64,000 nt of DNA from Streptomyces chryseus (lineage in GTDB: Bacteria; Actinomycetota; Actinomycetes; Streptomycetales; Streptomycetaceae): contig NZ_BMVO01000011.1 of assembly GCF_014650755.1 (NCBI RefSeq), forward strand, positions 140,505-204,504. Direction: 5' to 3'. The position numbers and the translations under genes were made by a program. Each line of letters begins with the position of its first letter. Position 1 is the stretch's first letter. Below, piece by piece: positions 1 to 8,138 of this stretch. The notes under the pieces are model-generated. The model was not told where the DNA came from, ran no database searches, and saw only the letters and a program-made list of their open reading frames with translations.

Positions 1-1
1 C

Positions 2-382
2 GACGAGATGATCCTGGTCAAGGACATCGAGGTGTTCAGCACGTGTGAGCATCATCTGGTCCCGTTCCGCGGGGTGGCCCACGTGGGCTACATCCCGGCG
101 ACCACCGGCAAGATCACCGGCCTGTCCAAGCTGGCGCGGCTGGTCGACGTCTACGCCCGCCGGCCGCAGGTGCAGGAACGGCTCACCACGCAGGTCGCCG
201 ACTCCTTGATGGAGATCCTGGAGCCGCGCGGCGTGATCGTGGTCATCGAGTGCGAGCACATGTGCATGTCGATGCGCGGCATCCGCAAGCCGGGAGCGAA
301 GACCATCACGTCGGCGGTGCGCGGCCAGCTCCGCGACTCGGCCACGCGCAACGAGGCGATGAGCCTCATCATGGCCCGCTGA
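2..382 (+). CDS. folE: GTP cyclohydrolase I, C-terminal part (cut by window edge)
   Basis: This enzyme converts GTP to 7,8-dihydroneopterin triphosphate, the first step of folate synthesis, in the cytosol. The reading frame is open from base 2, so the start lies outside the window and about 126 residues remain. The zinc-site motif STCEHHLVPF lies near the start of the visible part, and the conserved ECEHMCMSMRG segment, with the second zinc cysteine, follows, then the family's KPGAKT stretch. Both are features of FolE. It converges with the other folate genes (folP, folB, folK) on the opposite strand; a hairpin lies just after its stop. Upstream I would expect ftsH, as in other Streptomyces, but that is outside the view. 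Confidence 0.96.
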   Translation, partial: DEMILVKDIEVFSTCEHHLVPFRGVAHVGYIPATTGKITGLSKLARLVDVYARRPQVQERLTTQVADSLMEILEPRGVIVVIECEHMCMSMRGIRKPGAKTITSAVRGQLRDSATRNEAMSLIMAR

Positions 383-383
383 C

Positions 384-414
384 CCTCGCGGGGCCGACGA
401 GGGCCCCTGCGAGG
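384..414. terminator. Hairpin between converging folE and DUF3180 gene
   Basis: Arms CCTCGC-GGGGCC and GGCCCC-T-GCGAGG can pair as a 12-bp stem with one bulged T and a 6-base loop. It starts one base after the folE stop and has no T-run, which is common for Streptomyces terminators. It could act in both directions between the converging genes. Confidence 0.5.
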
Positions 415-472
415 CGGTCGGGTGGTGCGCGGCGTGCTGTTCGGACGGCTCGGAACGGGCCGCCCGGGTGGC

Positions 473-955
473 TCAGAGGGTGGGCGTCGCGCCGTTGTCC
501 TCGGCGTCGGGGAGTTTGCAGACGCGCTCCAGGAAGAACGCCGCCGCGACGACGCCCGCGCCCGCCAGCACCGCCAGGCCCGCGTAGATGGCCTGGTCGC
601 GGCGGGCGGGGACGTCGAGGCTGTTCATCAGCAGGTGGACGCCCACGCCGCCGTACATGCCGCAGACCAGCGACGCGACGAGCGCGCTCGCCTGGCCGAA
701 AACCACCGCGCGGGCCGCCATCAGGGGCTCCACGCCCTTCGCGTCCGGCCGGCGCTCGCGCTGGGCGCGCAGCCGGGAGCGGATCGAGAGCGCGGTGGCC
801 AGGAGGACGACGGCGATCACGGCCAGGACGACGGGGGCCGCCAGCGGCACGCTGGGCAGCGTGCCGAACGTGTCCCAGAGCCGGGCGCCGCCCCAGGACA
901 GGACGCCTGCCACGGCGAAGAGACCGGCCAGTACCCCGAGCCGAAGTTGCTTCAC
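473..955 (-). CDS. DUF3180 family membrane protein
   Basis: A 160-residue membrane protein with four hydrophobic segments, at about residues 5-25, 38-58, 85-108 and 122-143. A basic loop (RSRLRAQRERRP) follows the second segment, which suggests a cytosolic side. It matches my memory of DUF3180, an actinobacterial family that sits at the end of folate gene clusters. It lies 80 bases downstream of folK on the same strand and is probably the last gene of that operon. No biochemical role is known to me; the constant link with folK suggests, without proof, a role near pterin metabolism or transport. I cannot see catalytic residues. Confidence 0.8.
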   Translation of the reverse strand: MKQLRLGVLAGLFAVAGVLSWGGARLWDTFGTLPSVPLAAPVVLAVIAVVLLATALSIRSRLRAQRERRPDAKGVEPLMAARAVVFGQASALVASLVCGMYGGVGVHLLMNSLDVPARRDQAIYAGLAVLAGAGVVAAAFFLERVCKLPDAEDNGATPTL

Positions 956-1035
956 CGAGAGCGCCCCTCACATCGGTTCATGTCACAGCCGGTCACGATC
1001 GTTCGTCCGGTCGATGCCGTCCGCCAGCCTAACGA

Positions 1036-1635
1036 CTACTCGGGCAGTCGGAGTTCCAAGTCGGGGCGCGCGAGTACACCGGTGGCGCCGACGCCGGTCA
1101 GCAGGTCCGCCACGGGGCCGCGCCCCGGCAGCTGCGCCTGGGGGTCCACGTCGTGCCACGGGGCGAGCACGAAGGCGCGCTCGTGGGCACGGGGGTGCGG
1201 GAGGGTGAGGAGCGGGTCCTGGGACACCACGTCGGCGTACGCCACGATGTCCACGTCGATCGTGCGCGGGCCCCAGCGCTCCTCGCGGACCCGGTCGAAC
1301 GCCTCCTCGATGGCCTGGCCGCGCTCCAGGAGGGAGGCCGGCGGGAGGGTGGTCCTGATGACGACGACGGCGTTGAAGTACGACGGCTGGGAGCCGGGGT
1401 CGACCCCCCAGGGCTCCGTCTCGTACACGGGGGAGACGCCCTTGACGCGCAGGCCGGGCGTGTCCTCCAGGGCGTCGATCGCGCCCTGGAGGGTCTCCAG
1501 GCGGTTGCCCAGGTTCGAGCCGAGGGAGATCACGGCCCATTTGGGGTTGGACAGCGTGCTGTCGGCGGCGTCGACCTGTTCCACCACGGAGGCGGGCACC
1601 GGCTGCACGGTCGGGTCGCTCTGTGTGGGATTCAT
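1036..1635 (-). CDS. folK: 2-amino-4-hydroxy-6-hydroxymethyldihydropteridine pyrophosphokinase
   Basis: FolK transfers pyrophosphate from ATP to 6-hydroxymethyl-dihydropterin, giving the substrate for FolP. The 199-residue product has the N-terminal SLGSNLGNR motif (about residue 38), the SPVYETEPWG substrate loop and the signature GPRTIDVDIV near residue 130, all typical of HPPK. About 35 N-terminal residues precede the core, which is longer than E. coli FolK but usual in actinomycetes. I chose the ATG at 1635 because it forms an ATGA overlap with the folB stop, implying translational coupling; upstream in-frame starts would run deep into folB. Confidence 0.95.
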   Translation of the reverse strand: MNPTQSDPTVQPVPASVVEQVDAADSTLSNPKWAVISLGSNLGNRLETLQGAIDALEDTPGLRVKGVSPVYETEPWGVDPGSQPSYFNAVVVIRTTLPPASLLERGQAIEEAFDRVREERWGPRTIDVDIVAYADVVSQDPLLTLPHPRAHERAFVLAPWHDVDPQAQLPGRGPVADLLTGVGATGVLARPDLELRLPE

Positions 1636-1991
1636 ACTCGGCTCCGGGTGATGGTGATGGTGACGTCGTCGAAGGGGACCGTGATCGGGGCGTCCGGCTT
1701 GTGGACGCAGACCTCGACCTCCTTGACCCCCTGGTGCTTGAGGCACTGCTCGGCGATCCGCTCGGCGAGGGTCTCGATCAGGTCGACCGGCTCGCCCTGG
1801 ACGACGTCCACGACCTCCTCCGCCACGACCCCGTAGTGCACGGTCTTCGCCAGGTCGTCGTCGGCGGCCGCCGGGCGGGTGTCGAGGCCGAGAACCAGGT
1901 CCACGATGAAGGTCTGGCCTTCTTCGCGCTCCCGGGGGAACACGCCGTGGTGCCCGCGGGCCTTGAGGCCGCGCAGCGCGACACGATCCAC
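1632..1991 (-). CDS. folB: Dihydroneopterin aldolase
   Basis: FolB cleaves 7,8-dihydroneopterin to 6-hydroxymethyl-dihydropterin and glycolaldehyde. The 119-residue product has the usual length (about 120). It starts with the family motif LRGLKARGHHGVFPRERE, which includes the substrate-binding region, has the conserved VHYG and ETLAERIA segments, and ends with VHKPDAP, whose lysine is the catalytic base region in this family. The GTG at 1991 has an AGGAG element eight bases upstream; a second GTG at 2000 overlaps that element and is less likely. The stop overlaps the folK start by ATGA. A 188-base gap separates it from the NTF2-like gene upstream, so a separate promoter is possible. Confidence 0.94.
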   Translation of the reverse strand: MDRVALRGLKARGHHGVFPREREEGQTFIVDLVLGLDTRPAAADDDLAKTVHYGVVAEEVVDVVQGEPVDLIETLAERIAEQCLKHQGVKEVEVCVHKPDAPITVPFDDVTITITRSRV

Positions 1992-2179
1992 GCGAATCAC
2001 TCCTGCTGTCGTAGAAAGAGGGCGCCCGCCGAGTGCGGTCGGCGCGTCACCCTCGCTCGAATCTACCTGCGAGCACGGACACCGGACGCCCACGGGGGCT
2101 ATGGACAGAAGGCCTTGGGACTGGTAGCCGCCCCTACCCCATGGCCCCGGACGCCAACCTTCCACAAGCCCCTACCCAC

Positions 2180-2632
2180 TCAGGCGGGTGTCTCGTCGTC
2201 CTCTTCTTCACCGTTTTCGGTCAGAACGGGGGACCCGTGATGAGACCACAGTCTCCAGCCGTCCTCGGTGCGGCGGAACACATTCGTGGCGACGATCAGT
2301 TGCCCCACCAGCGGGCCGAGTTCGCCCGCCTCCTCGGCCGGGCCGCCGCTGAGCGTGTTCTCGGTGCAGACCACCAGGGCGGTGTCGCCCAGGACCGTCA
2401 CCTTCACGTCGGTGAGGAAAAACTGGATGTACTCCGTGTTCGCCATGATCAGGGCGTACGAGCGCAGTACCTCGCCCCGCCCCGACAGCACCGGCCAGCC
2501 CGGGTGCACGCAGGAGATCTCGTCGTCCAGCCAGATCACCGACAGCTCTTCGAAGTCGCCGCGCTCCACGGCCTCGTAGAACGCCGTGTTGGCCTGCTCG
2601 ACCTGTTCGACGTCCGTCCGCGCGCGGCTCAC
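2180..2632 (-). CDS. NTF2-like (SnoaL-type cone fold) protein
   Basis: A 150-residue protein with the layout of the nuclear transport factor 2-like superfamily: an N-terminal helix (VEQANTAFYEAVERGDFEEL), the WLDDEISCVHPGW strand-loop, and a C-terminal beta sheet ending WRLWSHHGSPV. The tail is acidic. The GTG start at 2632 overlaps the folP stop (GTGA), so the two are probably translated together. Members of this subfamily sit between folP and folB in many Streptomyces, which points to a link with folate metabolism, but no reaction is assigned. The fold is often a small-molecule pocket; a role in binding a pterin is possible but only inferred from position. Confidence 0.8.
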   Translation of the reverse strand: MSRARTDVEQVEQANTAFYEAVERGDFEELSVIWLDDEISCVHPGWPVLSGRGEVLRSYALIMANTEYIQFFLTDVKVTVLGDTALVVCTENTLSGGPAEEAGELGPLVGQLIVATNVFRRTEDGWRLWSHHGSPVLTENGEEEDDETPA

Positions 2633-3498
2633 AGGGCTCCCTCTACGGCCCTGGCGACCCGTACGGCGTCGGCGGTCGCCCGTACCTCGTGGACGCGCAC
2701 CGCCCAGGCGCCCTCGTGGGCGGCTATGGCCGAGACGGCGGCCGTGGCGGCGTCGCGCTCGCGCGCGGGCGGCGGGGCGGCGTCCTCGCCGGCGTCGGCG
2801 GCGAGGACGTGGCCGAGGAACCTCTTGCGCGAGGCGGCCACCAGGAGGGGGCGGCCGAGGGCACGCAGCTCCGTGAGGTGGGCGACCAGGGTGAGGTCGT
2901 GGGCGGCCTGCTTCGCGAAGCCGAGGCCGGGGTCGATGACGATGCGCTCGGGGGCGATGCCGCCGGCGACGACGGCGTCCATGCGGGCGCGCAGTTCCGC
3001 CACTACCTCGCCGACGACGTCGGCGTACACCGCGCGGCTGTTCATCTGCTCGCTGAAGCCGCGCCAGTGCATGACCACGAAGGGTGCTCCGGCCGCCGCG
3101 ACGGCCGGGATCATGGCGGGGTCGGCGAGGCCGCCGCTGACGTCGTTGACCAGGACGGCGCCGGCCGCGACCGCCTGCTCGGCGACCGCCGCTCGCATGG
3201 TGTCCACGGAGACGGTGACGCCTTCGGAGGCGAGGCCGCGCACCACGGGGATCACCCGCTTCAGCTCCTCGTCGGCGTCGACGCGGGAGGCGCCGGGGCG
3301 GGTCGACTCGCCCCCGACGTCGATGAGGTCGGCGCCCTGGGCGACGAGGTCCAGGCCGCGCTTGACCGCGGCGGTCGTGTCGAACCAGCGTCCGCCGTCG
3401 GAGAAGGAGTCGGGAGTCACGTTGACGACGCCCATCACCGCACAGCGGTCCCACTCCGGCAGACCCTCGACCCGGCCACGCTCGCGCAACGTACTCAT
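2629..3498 (-). CDS. folP: Dihydropteroate synthase
   Basis: FolP joins 6-hydroxymethyl-dihydropterin pyrophosphate to p-aminobenzoate, making dihydropteroate; it is the sulfonamide target. The 289-residue product carries the pterin-site motif GVVNVTPDSFSDGG near residue 25, the GADLIDVGGESTRPGA motif, the NDVSGG strand, and the IDPGLGFAK motif near residue 180. All key motifs are present and the length is normal, so the gene looks active. The ATG at 3498 was chosen because it directly precedes the conserved region. It is the first gene of the folP - NTF2-like - folB - folK series on this strand. Confidence 0.96.
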   Translation of the reverse strand: MSTLRERGRVEGLPEWDRCAVMGVVNVTPDSFSDGGRWFDTTAAVKRGLDLVAQGADLIDVGGESTRPGASRVDADEELKRVIPVVRGLASEGVTVSVDTMRAAVAEQAVAAGAVLVNDVSGGLADPAMIPAVAAAGAPFVVMHWRGFSEQMNSRAVYADVVGEVVAELRARMDAVVAGGIAPERIVIDPGLGFAKQAAHDLTLVAHLTELRALGRPLLVAASRKRFLGHVLAADAGEDAAPPPARERDAATAAVSAIAAHEGAWAVRVHEVRATADAVRVARAVEGAL

Positions 3499-3514
3499 GC
3501 GTCCAGCGTAGGCG

Positions 3515-3967
3515 TCAGGTGGCGCTGCGCGGACCGCGCGCACCGCAGAAGACGCGGCCGAGGAGGTCGTGGAGGACGGCGCGGTCGGCGTCGTCGAGGG
3601 CGTCGAGGGCCGCGTGGGTGGTGTGCATGCGGGCCCGGATGGCGTCCACGGTCTCCTCGCCCGCCGTGGTGAGGACCACGTTCTTGACGCGGCGGTCGGT
3701 GGGGCTGACCTCGCGGCGTACGAGCTCGCGCTTCTCCAGCCGGTCGACGATGCCGGTGATGTTCGAGGCGTCGCAGGCGAGGGTGGTCGCCAGGGCGCGC
3801 ATGGAGGCGGGGGCGGTCCGCAGTACGCCGAGGGTCTTGGCCTGGCTGGCGCTGAGGCCCGCGTCGGCGGCGGCGAGGGAGAAGTCGCCGTAGTAGCCGC
3901 TGAAGGAGTCGGCGAGCCGCTCCATGAGCTGGGCCTTCGTGGGGATCGTCCTGATCGTCTCAGCCAT
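3515..3967 (-). CDS. MarR-family transcriptional regulator
   Basis: A 150-residue winged-helix protein. The helix-turn-helix lies at about residues 50-75 (SMRALATTLACDASNITGIVDRLEKR), followed by the wing with the MarR signature SPTDRRVKNVVLT. It contains one cysteine (C65) in the recognition region and another (C143) near the C-terminus, so thiol sensing is possible but unproved. It is divergently transcribed from an NAD(P)-dependent oxidoreductase gene; the 129-base gap between them holds two related dyads, so it very likely represses that gene and itself. The ligand is unknown; MarR regulators next to quinone reductases often sense quinones, phenols or electrophiles. Confidence 0.9.
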   Translation of the reverse strand: MAETIRTIPTKAQLMERLADSFSGYYGDFSLAAADAGLSASQAKTLGVLRTAPASMRALATTLACDASNITGIVDRLEKRELVRREVSPTDRRVKNVVLTTAGEETVDAIRARMHTTHAALDALDDADRAVLHDLLGRVFCGARGPRSAT

Positions 3968-3989
3968 GGGACCAGTTTACCCCGCGAAA

Positions 3990-4003
3990 CTTGACTATCT
4001 CAA
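3990..4003. promoter_or_regulatory. Probable MarR operator, site 1
   Basis: Read on the minus strand the core is TTGAGATAGTCAAG. It matches the second dyad at 4032-4045 (TTGAGATGCTCAAG) at 12 of 14 positions. It lies 23 bases before the marR start, where a repressor could block marR transcription. Its two halves are an imperfect inverted repeat. Confidence 0.65.
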
Positions 4004-4027
4004 AGTTCGACGTTTACCGTACTTCTA

Positions 4028-4048
4028 TTGCTTGAGATGCTCAAGCAA
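4028..4048. promoter_or_regulatory. Probable MarR operator, site 2 (perfect inverted repeat)
   Basis: TTGCTTGAG and CTCAAGCAA form a perfect 9-bp inverted repeat around ATG, 21 bases in all. It lies 49 bases before the oxidoreductase start. The strong symmetry and the related site 25 bases away support specific binding by the dimeric MarR product encoded alongside. Confidence 0.72.
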
Positions 4049-4096
4049 CGCCGGGCGGTCCACGCCCCATTCCCGCAGGCACGAAGGAGCACTCCC

Positions 4097-5023
4097 ATGA
4101 AGGCGATCATCTACCGCACGTACGGCGCCCCGGACGTCCTCGAGTACGCCGACGTCCCGAACCCCAAGCTCGGCCCCGACGCCGTGCTCGTCCGCGTCCG
4201 GGCCGCCGCCGTCAACCCCGTCGACTGGAAGATCCAGGCCGGGTACCTCGACTCCGCCCTCGACGCCGTCTTCCCCGTCGTGCCCGGCTGGGACGTCGCC
4301 GGCGTCGTGGAGCAGGTGGGCGTCGGTGTGACCGAGTTCGCGCCGGGCGACGAGGTGATGGGGTACGTACGCGAGGACTTCGTCTCCCGCGGCACCTTCG
4401 CCGAGTACGTCGCCGCCCCCGTCCGCACGCTGGCCCGCAAGCCCGCCGCGCTCACCTTCGAGCAGGCCGCCGGACTGCCGCTGGCCGGCCTCACCGCGTA
4501 CCAGGCGCTCACCGGTCCCCTGAACGTCGGCGAGGGCGACACGCTGCTGGTGCACGCGGCGGCGGGCGGCGTCGGATCCCTCGCGGTGCAGATCGCCCGC
4601 GCCCTCGGCGTCCGGGTCATCGGTACGGCGAGCGAGCGCAACCACGACTTCCTGCGGTCCCTGGGCGCCGAACCGGTGACGTACGGCGACGGGCTGGCCG
4701 ACCGCGTGCGGGCGCTCGCGCCCGGAGGCGTCGACGCCGTGCTCGACCTCGTCGGCGGCGACGCGCTCAAGATCTCGCCGGAGCTGCTCGCCCCGGGCGG
4801 CCGGCTGGCGTCCATCGCGGACGGCGCGGTCGTGGGCCTCGGCGGTACGTACGTCTTCGTACGGCCCGACGCCGCCGATCTGACGGCGCTCGCGGAGCTG
4901 GCCGAGCGCGGCGCGCTGGCCGTGGAGGTCGCCGCGGTCTTCCCGCTGGAGCAGGCCGCCGACGCCATGCGGCTGAGCATGGAGGGCCACACGCGCGGCA
5001 AGATCGCCATCAGCGTCGGCTGA
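4097..5023 (+). CDS. NAD(P)-dependent zinc-independent alcohol dehydrogenase / quinone oxidoreductase family
   Basis: A 308-residue member of the medium-chain dehydrogenase superfamily. The GroES-like domain (about residues 1-120) has the VNPVDWKIQAG motif typical of NADP-dependent quinone oxidoreductases, and the Rossmann domain carries LLVHAAAGGVGSLAVQIA near residue 150. The cysteine and histidine ligands of catalytic zinc are absent, as in the QOR branch. The ATG at 4097 has GAAGGAG about ten bases upstream. It is divergent from marR, and the intergenic dyads suggest induction when MarR releases. It converges with the lysyltransferase-like gene with only 12 bases between stops. Likely substrates are quinones or reactive carbonyls; this is inferred from the family. 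Confidence 0.9.
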   Translation: MKAIIYRTYGAPDVLEYADVPNPKLGPDAVLVRVRAAAVNPVDWKIQAGYLDSALDAVFPVVPGWDVAGVVEQVGVGVTEFAPGDEVMGYVREDFVSRGTFAEYVAAPVRTLARKPAALTFEQAAGLPLAGLTAYQALTGPLNVGEGDTLLVHAAAGGVGSLAVQIARALGVRVIGTASERNHDFLRSLGAEPVTYGDGLADRVRALAPGGVDAVLDLVGGDALKISPELLAPGGRLASIADGAVVGLGGTYVFVRPDAADLTALAELAERGALAVEVAAVFPLEQAADAMRLSMEGHTRGKIAISVG

Positions 5024-5035
5024 CGAAGCCCGTGG

Positions 5036-6886
5036 TCAGGCGGCCGGCTGCTCGGCCTCGCGGCGCAACCGCAGCTGTTCGAGGTGGGCGCACGGCCGCC
5101 GCCGGGCGGCCGGGGCCCGGCGGGCGAACGGGCGGGGCAGGGCCAGGGTGACGAAGCCCTCCGCCTGCATCGCGGCGAAGCCGATGCGCGGCAGGTCGCG
5201 GGTCGTGCGGAAGACCACGAAGCGCGGCTCCCACTCCGGCCGGAACTTGGCGTTGAACTTGTACAGCGACTCGATCTGGAACCAGCGGGAGAGGAAGACC
5301 AGCAGGCCGCGCCACACGCGCAGCACCGGCCCCGCGCCGATCTTCTCGCCGCGCGCGAGCGCCGAGCGGAACATCGCGAAGTTGAGCGACACGCGCTCGA
5401 CGCCGAGCCGGGGAGCGGCCTGGAGCGCGGCGACGATCAGCAGTTCGTTCATGCCGGGGTCGGCGGAGCGGTCGCGGCGCATCAGGTCGAGGGACAGGCC
5501 GTCCGTACCCCACGGGACGAAGTGGAGTACGGCCTTCAGGTCGCCGTACGGCGAGTCCGCGTCGCCCGGCCCGCCCGCCTTGTGGGCGGTGGCGATCACG
5601 CAGTCCCCGTCGCCGGGCTCCCCGATGCGGCCGAGCGCCATGGAGAAGCCGCGCTCGGTGTCGGTGCCGCGCCAGTCGGCGGCCGCGCGCCGGACGCGGT
5701 CCAGTTCCGTGTCGGCGAGGTCGCGGACGCGGCGTACCCGGGTCTCGTAGCCGCCGCGCTCAATGCGCTTGACCATCTGGCGTACGTTGCGCATGGCGCG
5801 CCCGGCGAGGGAGAAATCCGGCACGCGCACCACCGCTTCGTCCCCGAGCTCCAGGGCGTCGAGACCGGTCTCCCGGGTCCAGACCTCGCCGCCCGTCTCG
5901 CTGCACCCCACGACGGCCGGGGTCCAGGAGTGGGCCTTGGCCTCGTCCATGAAGCGTTCGATGGCGCCGGGCCAGGCCTCAACGTCGCCGATCGGGTCGC
6001 CGCTGGCGAGCATGACGCCGGAGACGACGCGGTAGGTGACGGCCGCCTTGCCGCTGGGCGAGAAGACGACGGCCTTGTCGTGGCGCAGCGCGAAGTGGCC
6101 GAGCGAGTCGCGGCCGCCGTGCCGGGCCAGCAGGTCGCGCAGCCGCCGTTCGTCGTCGGGGGTGAGGCGGGCGGCCGGGTGCTCGGGCCGCAGGGCGAGG
6201 TAGACGGTGGTGACCGCGGTGAGCAGGCCGAGGGCCCCGAGCGAGTAGCCGACGGTCCAGGAGACCCGGCCCGCGTAGGCGACGGGGCCCTCGAAGCCGA
6301 AGAGCCCGTACAGGACGTGCTCCAGGCGCTCCGCGACGCTCGGGTTGCCGACGACCTTCGCCGGGTGCGAGCTGACGATGACGAGGCCGAGCCCCAGGGA
6401 GCCCGAGCCGACGAGGAAGAAGTTCGCGAGCGCCTTCCAGCGGCTGCGCGGGTCGGGCAGGGCCGCGAACTCGCCCCGGTGGCACAGCAGGAGCGCGAGC
6501 AGTGACAACGAGATCAGTACGCCGACGACCGAGGGCCGGTACGTGAACTGCGCCGCCGCCCCGGCGGGCAGCAGGACCACGGCCGCCCGCCACGCGCGGC
6601 GCTTGCGGCGCTTGAGGCCGTGCGCCAGGAGCAGCAGCAGTACGCCCGCGCTGATCGCCAGCGCGGCCGCGAACGGGCCGAGCGCGCCGGGCAGCACCTC
6701 GGCGGCGGCGTGCACGCTGCTGTGCCGGAAGCGCGGGAAGACACCGGCGGCGATGTCGAGGAGGCCCACGAGGGTGCAGGCCGTACCGACCAGGGAGGGC
6801 ACGCGCTCGGGCCTCGGACCCCGGAGGATCCGCCGTACCCGGCCGGGAACCGCTCCGGTTTTATCCCCATCTAGCCTGATAGACAT
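5036..6886 (-). CDS. Aminoacyl-phosphatidylglycerol synthase (MprF/LysX-like, DUF2156)
   Basis: A 616-residue membrane enzyme. The first half has about six to seven hydrophobic segments (residues about 40-60, 75-100, 108-125, 130-150, 170-190, 205-235); the second half, from about residue 250, is a soluble GNAT-like DUF2156 domain with segments such as LRDLLARHGGRDSLGHFAL and VVGCSETGGEVW, which I know from MprF-type transferases. These move an amino acid from a charged tRNA to phosphatidylglycerol, lowering the surface charge and the sensitivity to cationic peptides. There is no fused lysyl-tRNA synthetase domain, unlike mycobacterial LysX. The amino acid cannot be told from sequence. A divergent esterase gene may encode the matching hydrolase. 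The ATG at 6886 has only a weak ribosome site. Confidence 0.85.
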   Translation of the reverse strand: MSIRLDGDKTGAVPGRVRRILRGPRPERVPSLVGTACTLVGLLDIAAGVFPRFRHSSVHAAAEVLPGALGPFAAALAISAGVLLLLLAHGLKRRKRRAWRAAVVLLPAGAAAQFTYRPSVVGVLISLSLLALLLCHRGEFAALPDPRSRWKALANFFLVGSGSLGLGLVIVSSHPAKVVGNPSVAERLEHVLYGLFGFEGPVAYAGRVSWTVGYSLGALGLLTAVTTVYLALRPEHPAARLTPDDERRLRDLLARHGGRDSLGHFALRHDKAVVFSPSGKAAVTYRVVSGVMLASGDPIGDVEAWPGAIERFMDEAKAHSWTPAVVGCSETGGEVWTRETGLDALELGDEAVVRVPDFSLAGRAMRNVRQMVKRIERGGYETRVRRVRDLADTELDRVRRAAADWRGTDTERGFSMALGRIGEPGDGDCVIATAHKAGGPGDADSPYGDLKAVLHFVPWGTDGLSLDLMRRDRSADPGMNELLIVAALQAAPRLGVERVSLNFAMFRSALARGEKIGAGPVLRVWRGLLVFLSRWFQIESLYKFNAKFRPEWEPRFVVFRTTRDLPRIGFAAMQAEGFVTLALPRPFARRAPAARRRPCAHLEQLRLRREAEQPAA

Positions 6887-7025
6887 CGCTTCCCGTGGCT
6901 CCGCGAGAGATTTTCTGTCCTTGGGCCGAAGCATCCGGACAATTTGCGCCCTCTAGGACGGCGCATCCGGGGAGCGGGTTCACTCGCTCTCGGGAAATAT
7001 TCAGGCAGAAAGCTTCCTCCTCATC

Positions 7026-8138
7026 ATGGGCCTCACCAGCAACACAGTTCTGGCACTGGCCGCGCTCCTGGCCGCGCTGCTGTTCGTCGCCACAGTCTTG
7101 CTCTGGCCTCGCCTGGCAGGCCGCACCTGGCGCTCCGTACTGGGCCGTGTCGCTCTGCTCCTCGTGACCCAGCTGCTGCTCTTCGCCACGCTGGGGCTCG
7201 CCGCCAACAAGTCCTTCCTCTTCTACGGTTCGTGGACCGACCTGTTCGGCCAGGAGACCGAACTGGGAGTGGTGGTCGACCACTCGGCCGCCGCCAGGGA
7301 CATCACGGTCGTCGGTAAGCAGGGCATGGACGTGCCGGGGGGTTCGAAGCCGAGGGTGGGCGGCCAGATACAGAAGATCGTCATAGCGGGGGAGAAGTCG
7401 AAGATCGCCGGGCAGGCGTACGTGTACCTGCCGCCCGAGTACTTCAAACCCCGGTACGCCGACCAGAACTTCCCGGCGGCGCTCGTGCTCACCGGGTACC
7501 CCGGCACGGCCGAGAACCTGCTCAAGGGGCTGCGCTACCCGCGCACCGCGCACACCCAGGCGCAGGCGGGCCGGACGCAGCCGATGATCCTGGTGATGCT
7601 GCGGCCCACGGTGGCGCCCCCGAGGGACACCGAGTGCGTGGACGTGCCGCGCGGACCGCAGACCGAGACCTTCCTCGCCCAGGACATCCCCAAGGCGGTG
7701 TCGGAGACCTACCGCGTCGGCACCAGGGCGCGGAGCTGGGGCGTCATCGGGAACTCGACCGGTGGTTACTGCGCCCTGAAGTTCGCCCTCCACCACCCGG
7801 GGACGTTCGGCGCGGGCGCCGGCCTCTCCGCGTACTACCGGGCTGCCGAGGACCCGACGACCGGCGACCTCTTCCACGGGGACGACCGCGCGCGCAAGCG
7901 GGCCGACCTGCTGTGGAGCCTGGACCACGTCAAGCCGTCGAACACCTCGTTCCTCGTGACCAGTTCCCGGCACGGCGAGGACAACCTGAAGGAGACGGAG
8001 CGGTTCGTGGCGAAGGTGCGGCCGCCCGCCCGGGTCTCCTCGATCACCCTGGACAGCGGGGGCCACAACTTCGGCACCTGGCGGCGTGAGATACCGGCCG
8101 CCATGGAGTGGCTCGGCGGCAGGCTCAGGGCGAACTGA
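7026..8138 (+). CDS. Membrane-anchored alpha/beta-hydrolase of the esterase D-like family
   Basis: A 370-residue protein with two or three N-terminal membrane segments (about residues 7-28 and 40-60), then an extracytoplasmic catalytic domain. The nucleophile motif is GNSTGGYCALK near residue 245 (a GxSxG form), and the late histidine is in SGGHNFGTW near residue 352. The fold is that of putative esterases such as mycolyltransferase-like Esterase D proteins. It is divergent from the aminoacyl-phosphatidylglycerol synthase. In Enterococcus faecium and Corynebacterium glutamicum, hydrolases encoded beside such synthases remove the amino acid from the lipid, so this may be the matching aminoacyl-PG hydrolase. 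The final 14 bases overlap the 3' end of the converging ABC gene. Confidence 0.82.
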   Translation: MGLTSNTVLALAALLAALLFVATVLLWPRLAGRTWRSVLGRVALLLVTQLLLFATLGLAANKSFLFYGSWTDLFGQETELGVVVDHSAAARDITVVGKQGMDVPGGSKPRVGGQIQKIVIAGEKSKIAGQAYVYLPPEYFKPRYADQNFPAALVLTGYPGTAENLLKGLRYPRTAHTQAQAGRTQPMILVMLRPTVAPPRDTECVDVPRGPQTETFLAQDIPKAVSETYRVGTRARSWGVIGNSTGGYCALKFALHHPGTFGAGAGLSAYYRAAEDPTTGDLFHGDDRARKRADLLWSLDHVKPSNTSFLVTSSRHGEDNLKETERFVAKVRPPARVSSITLDSGGHNFGTWRREIPAAMEWLGGRLRAN

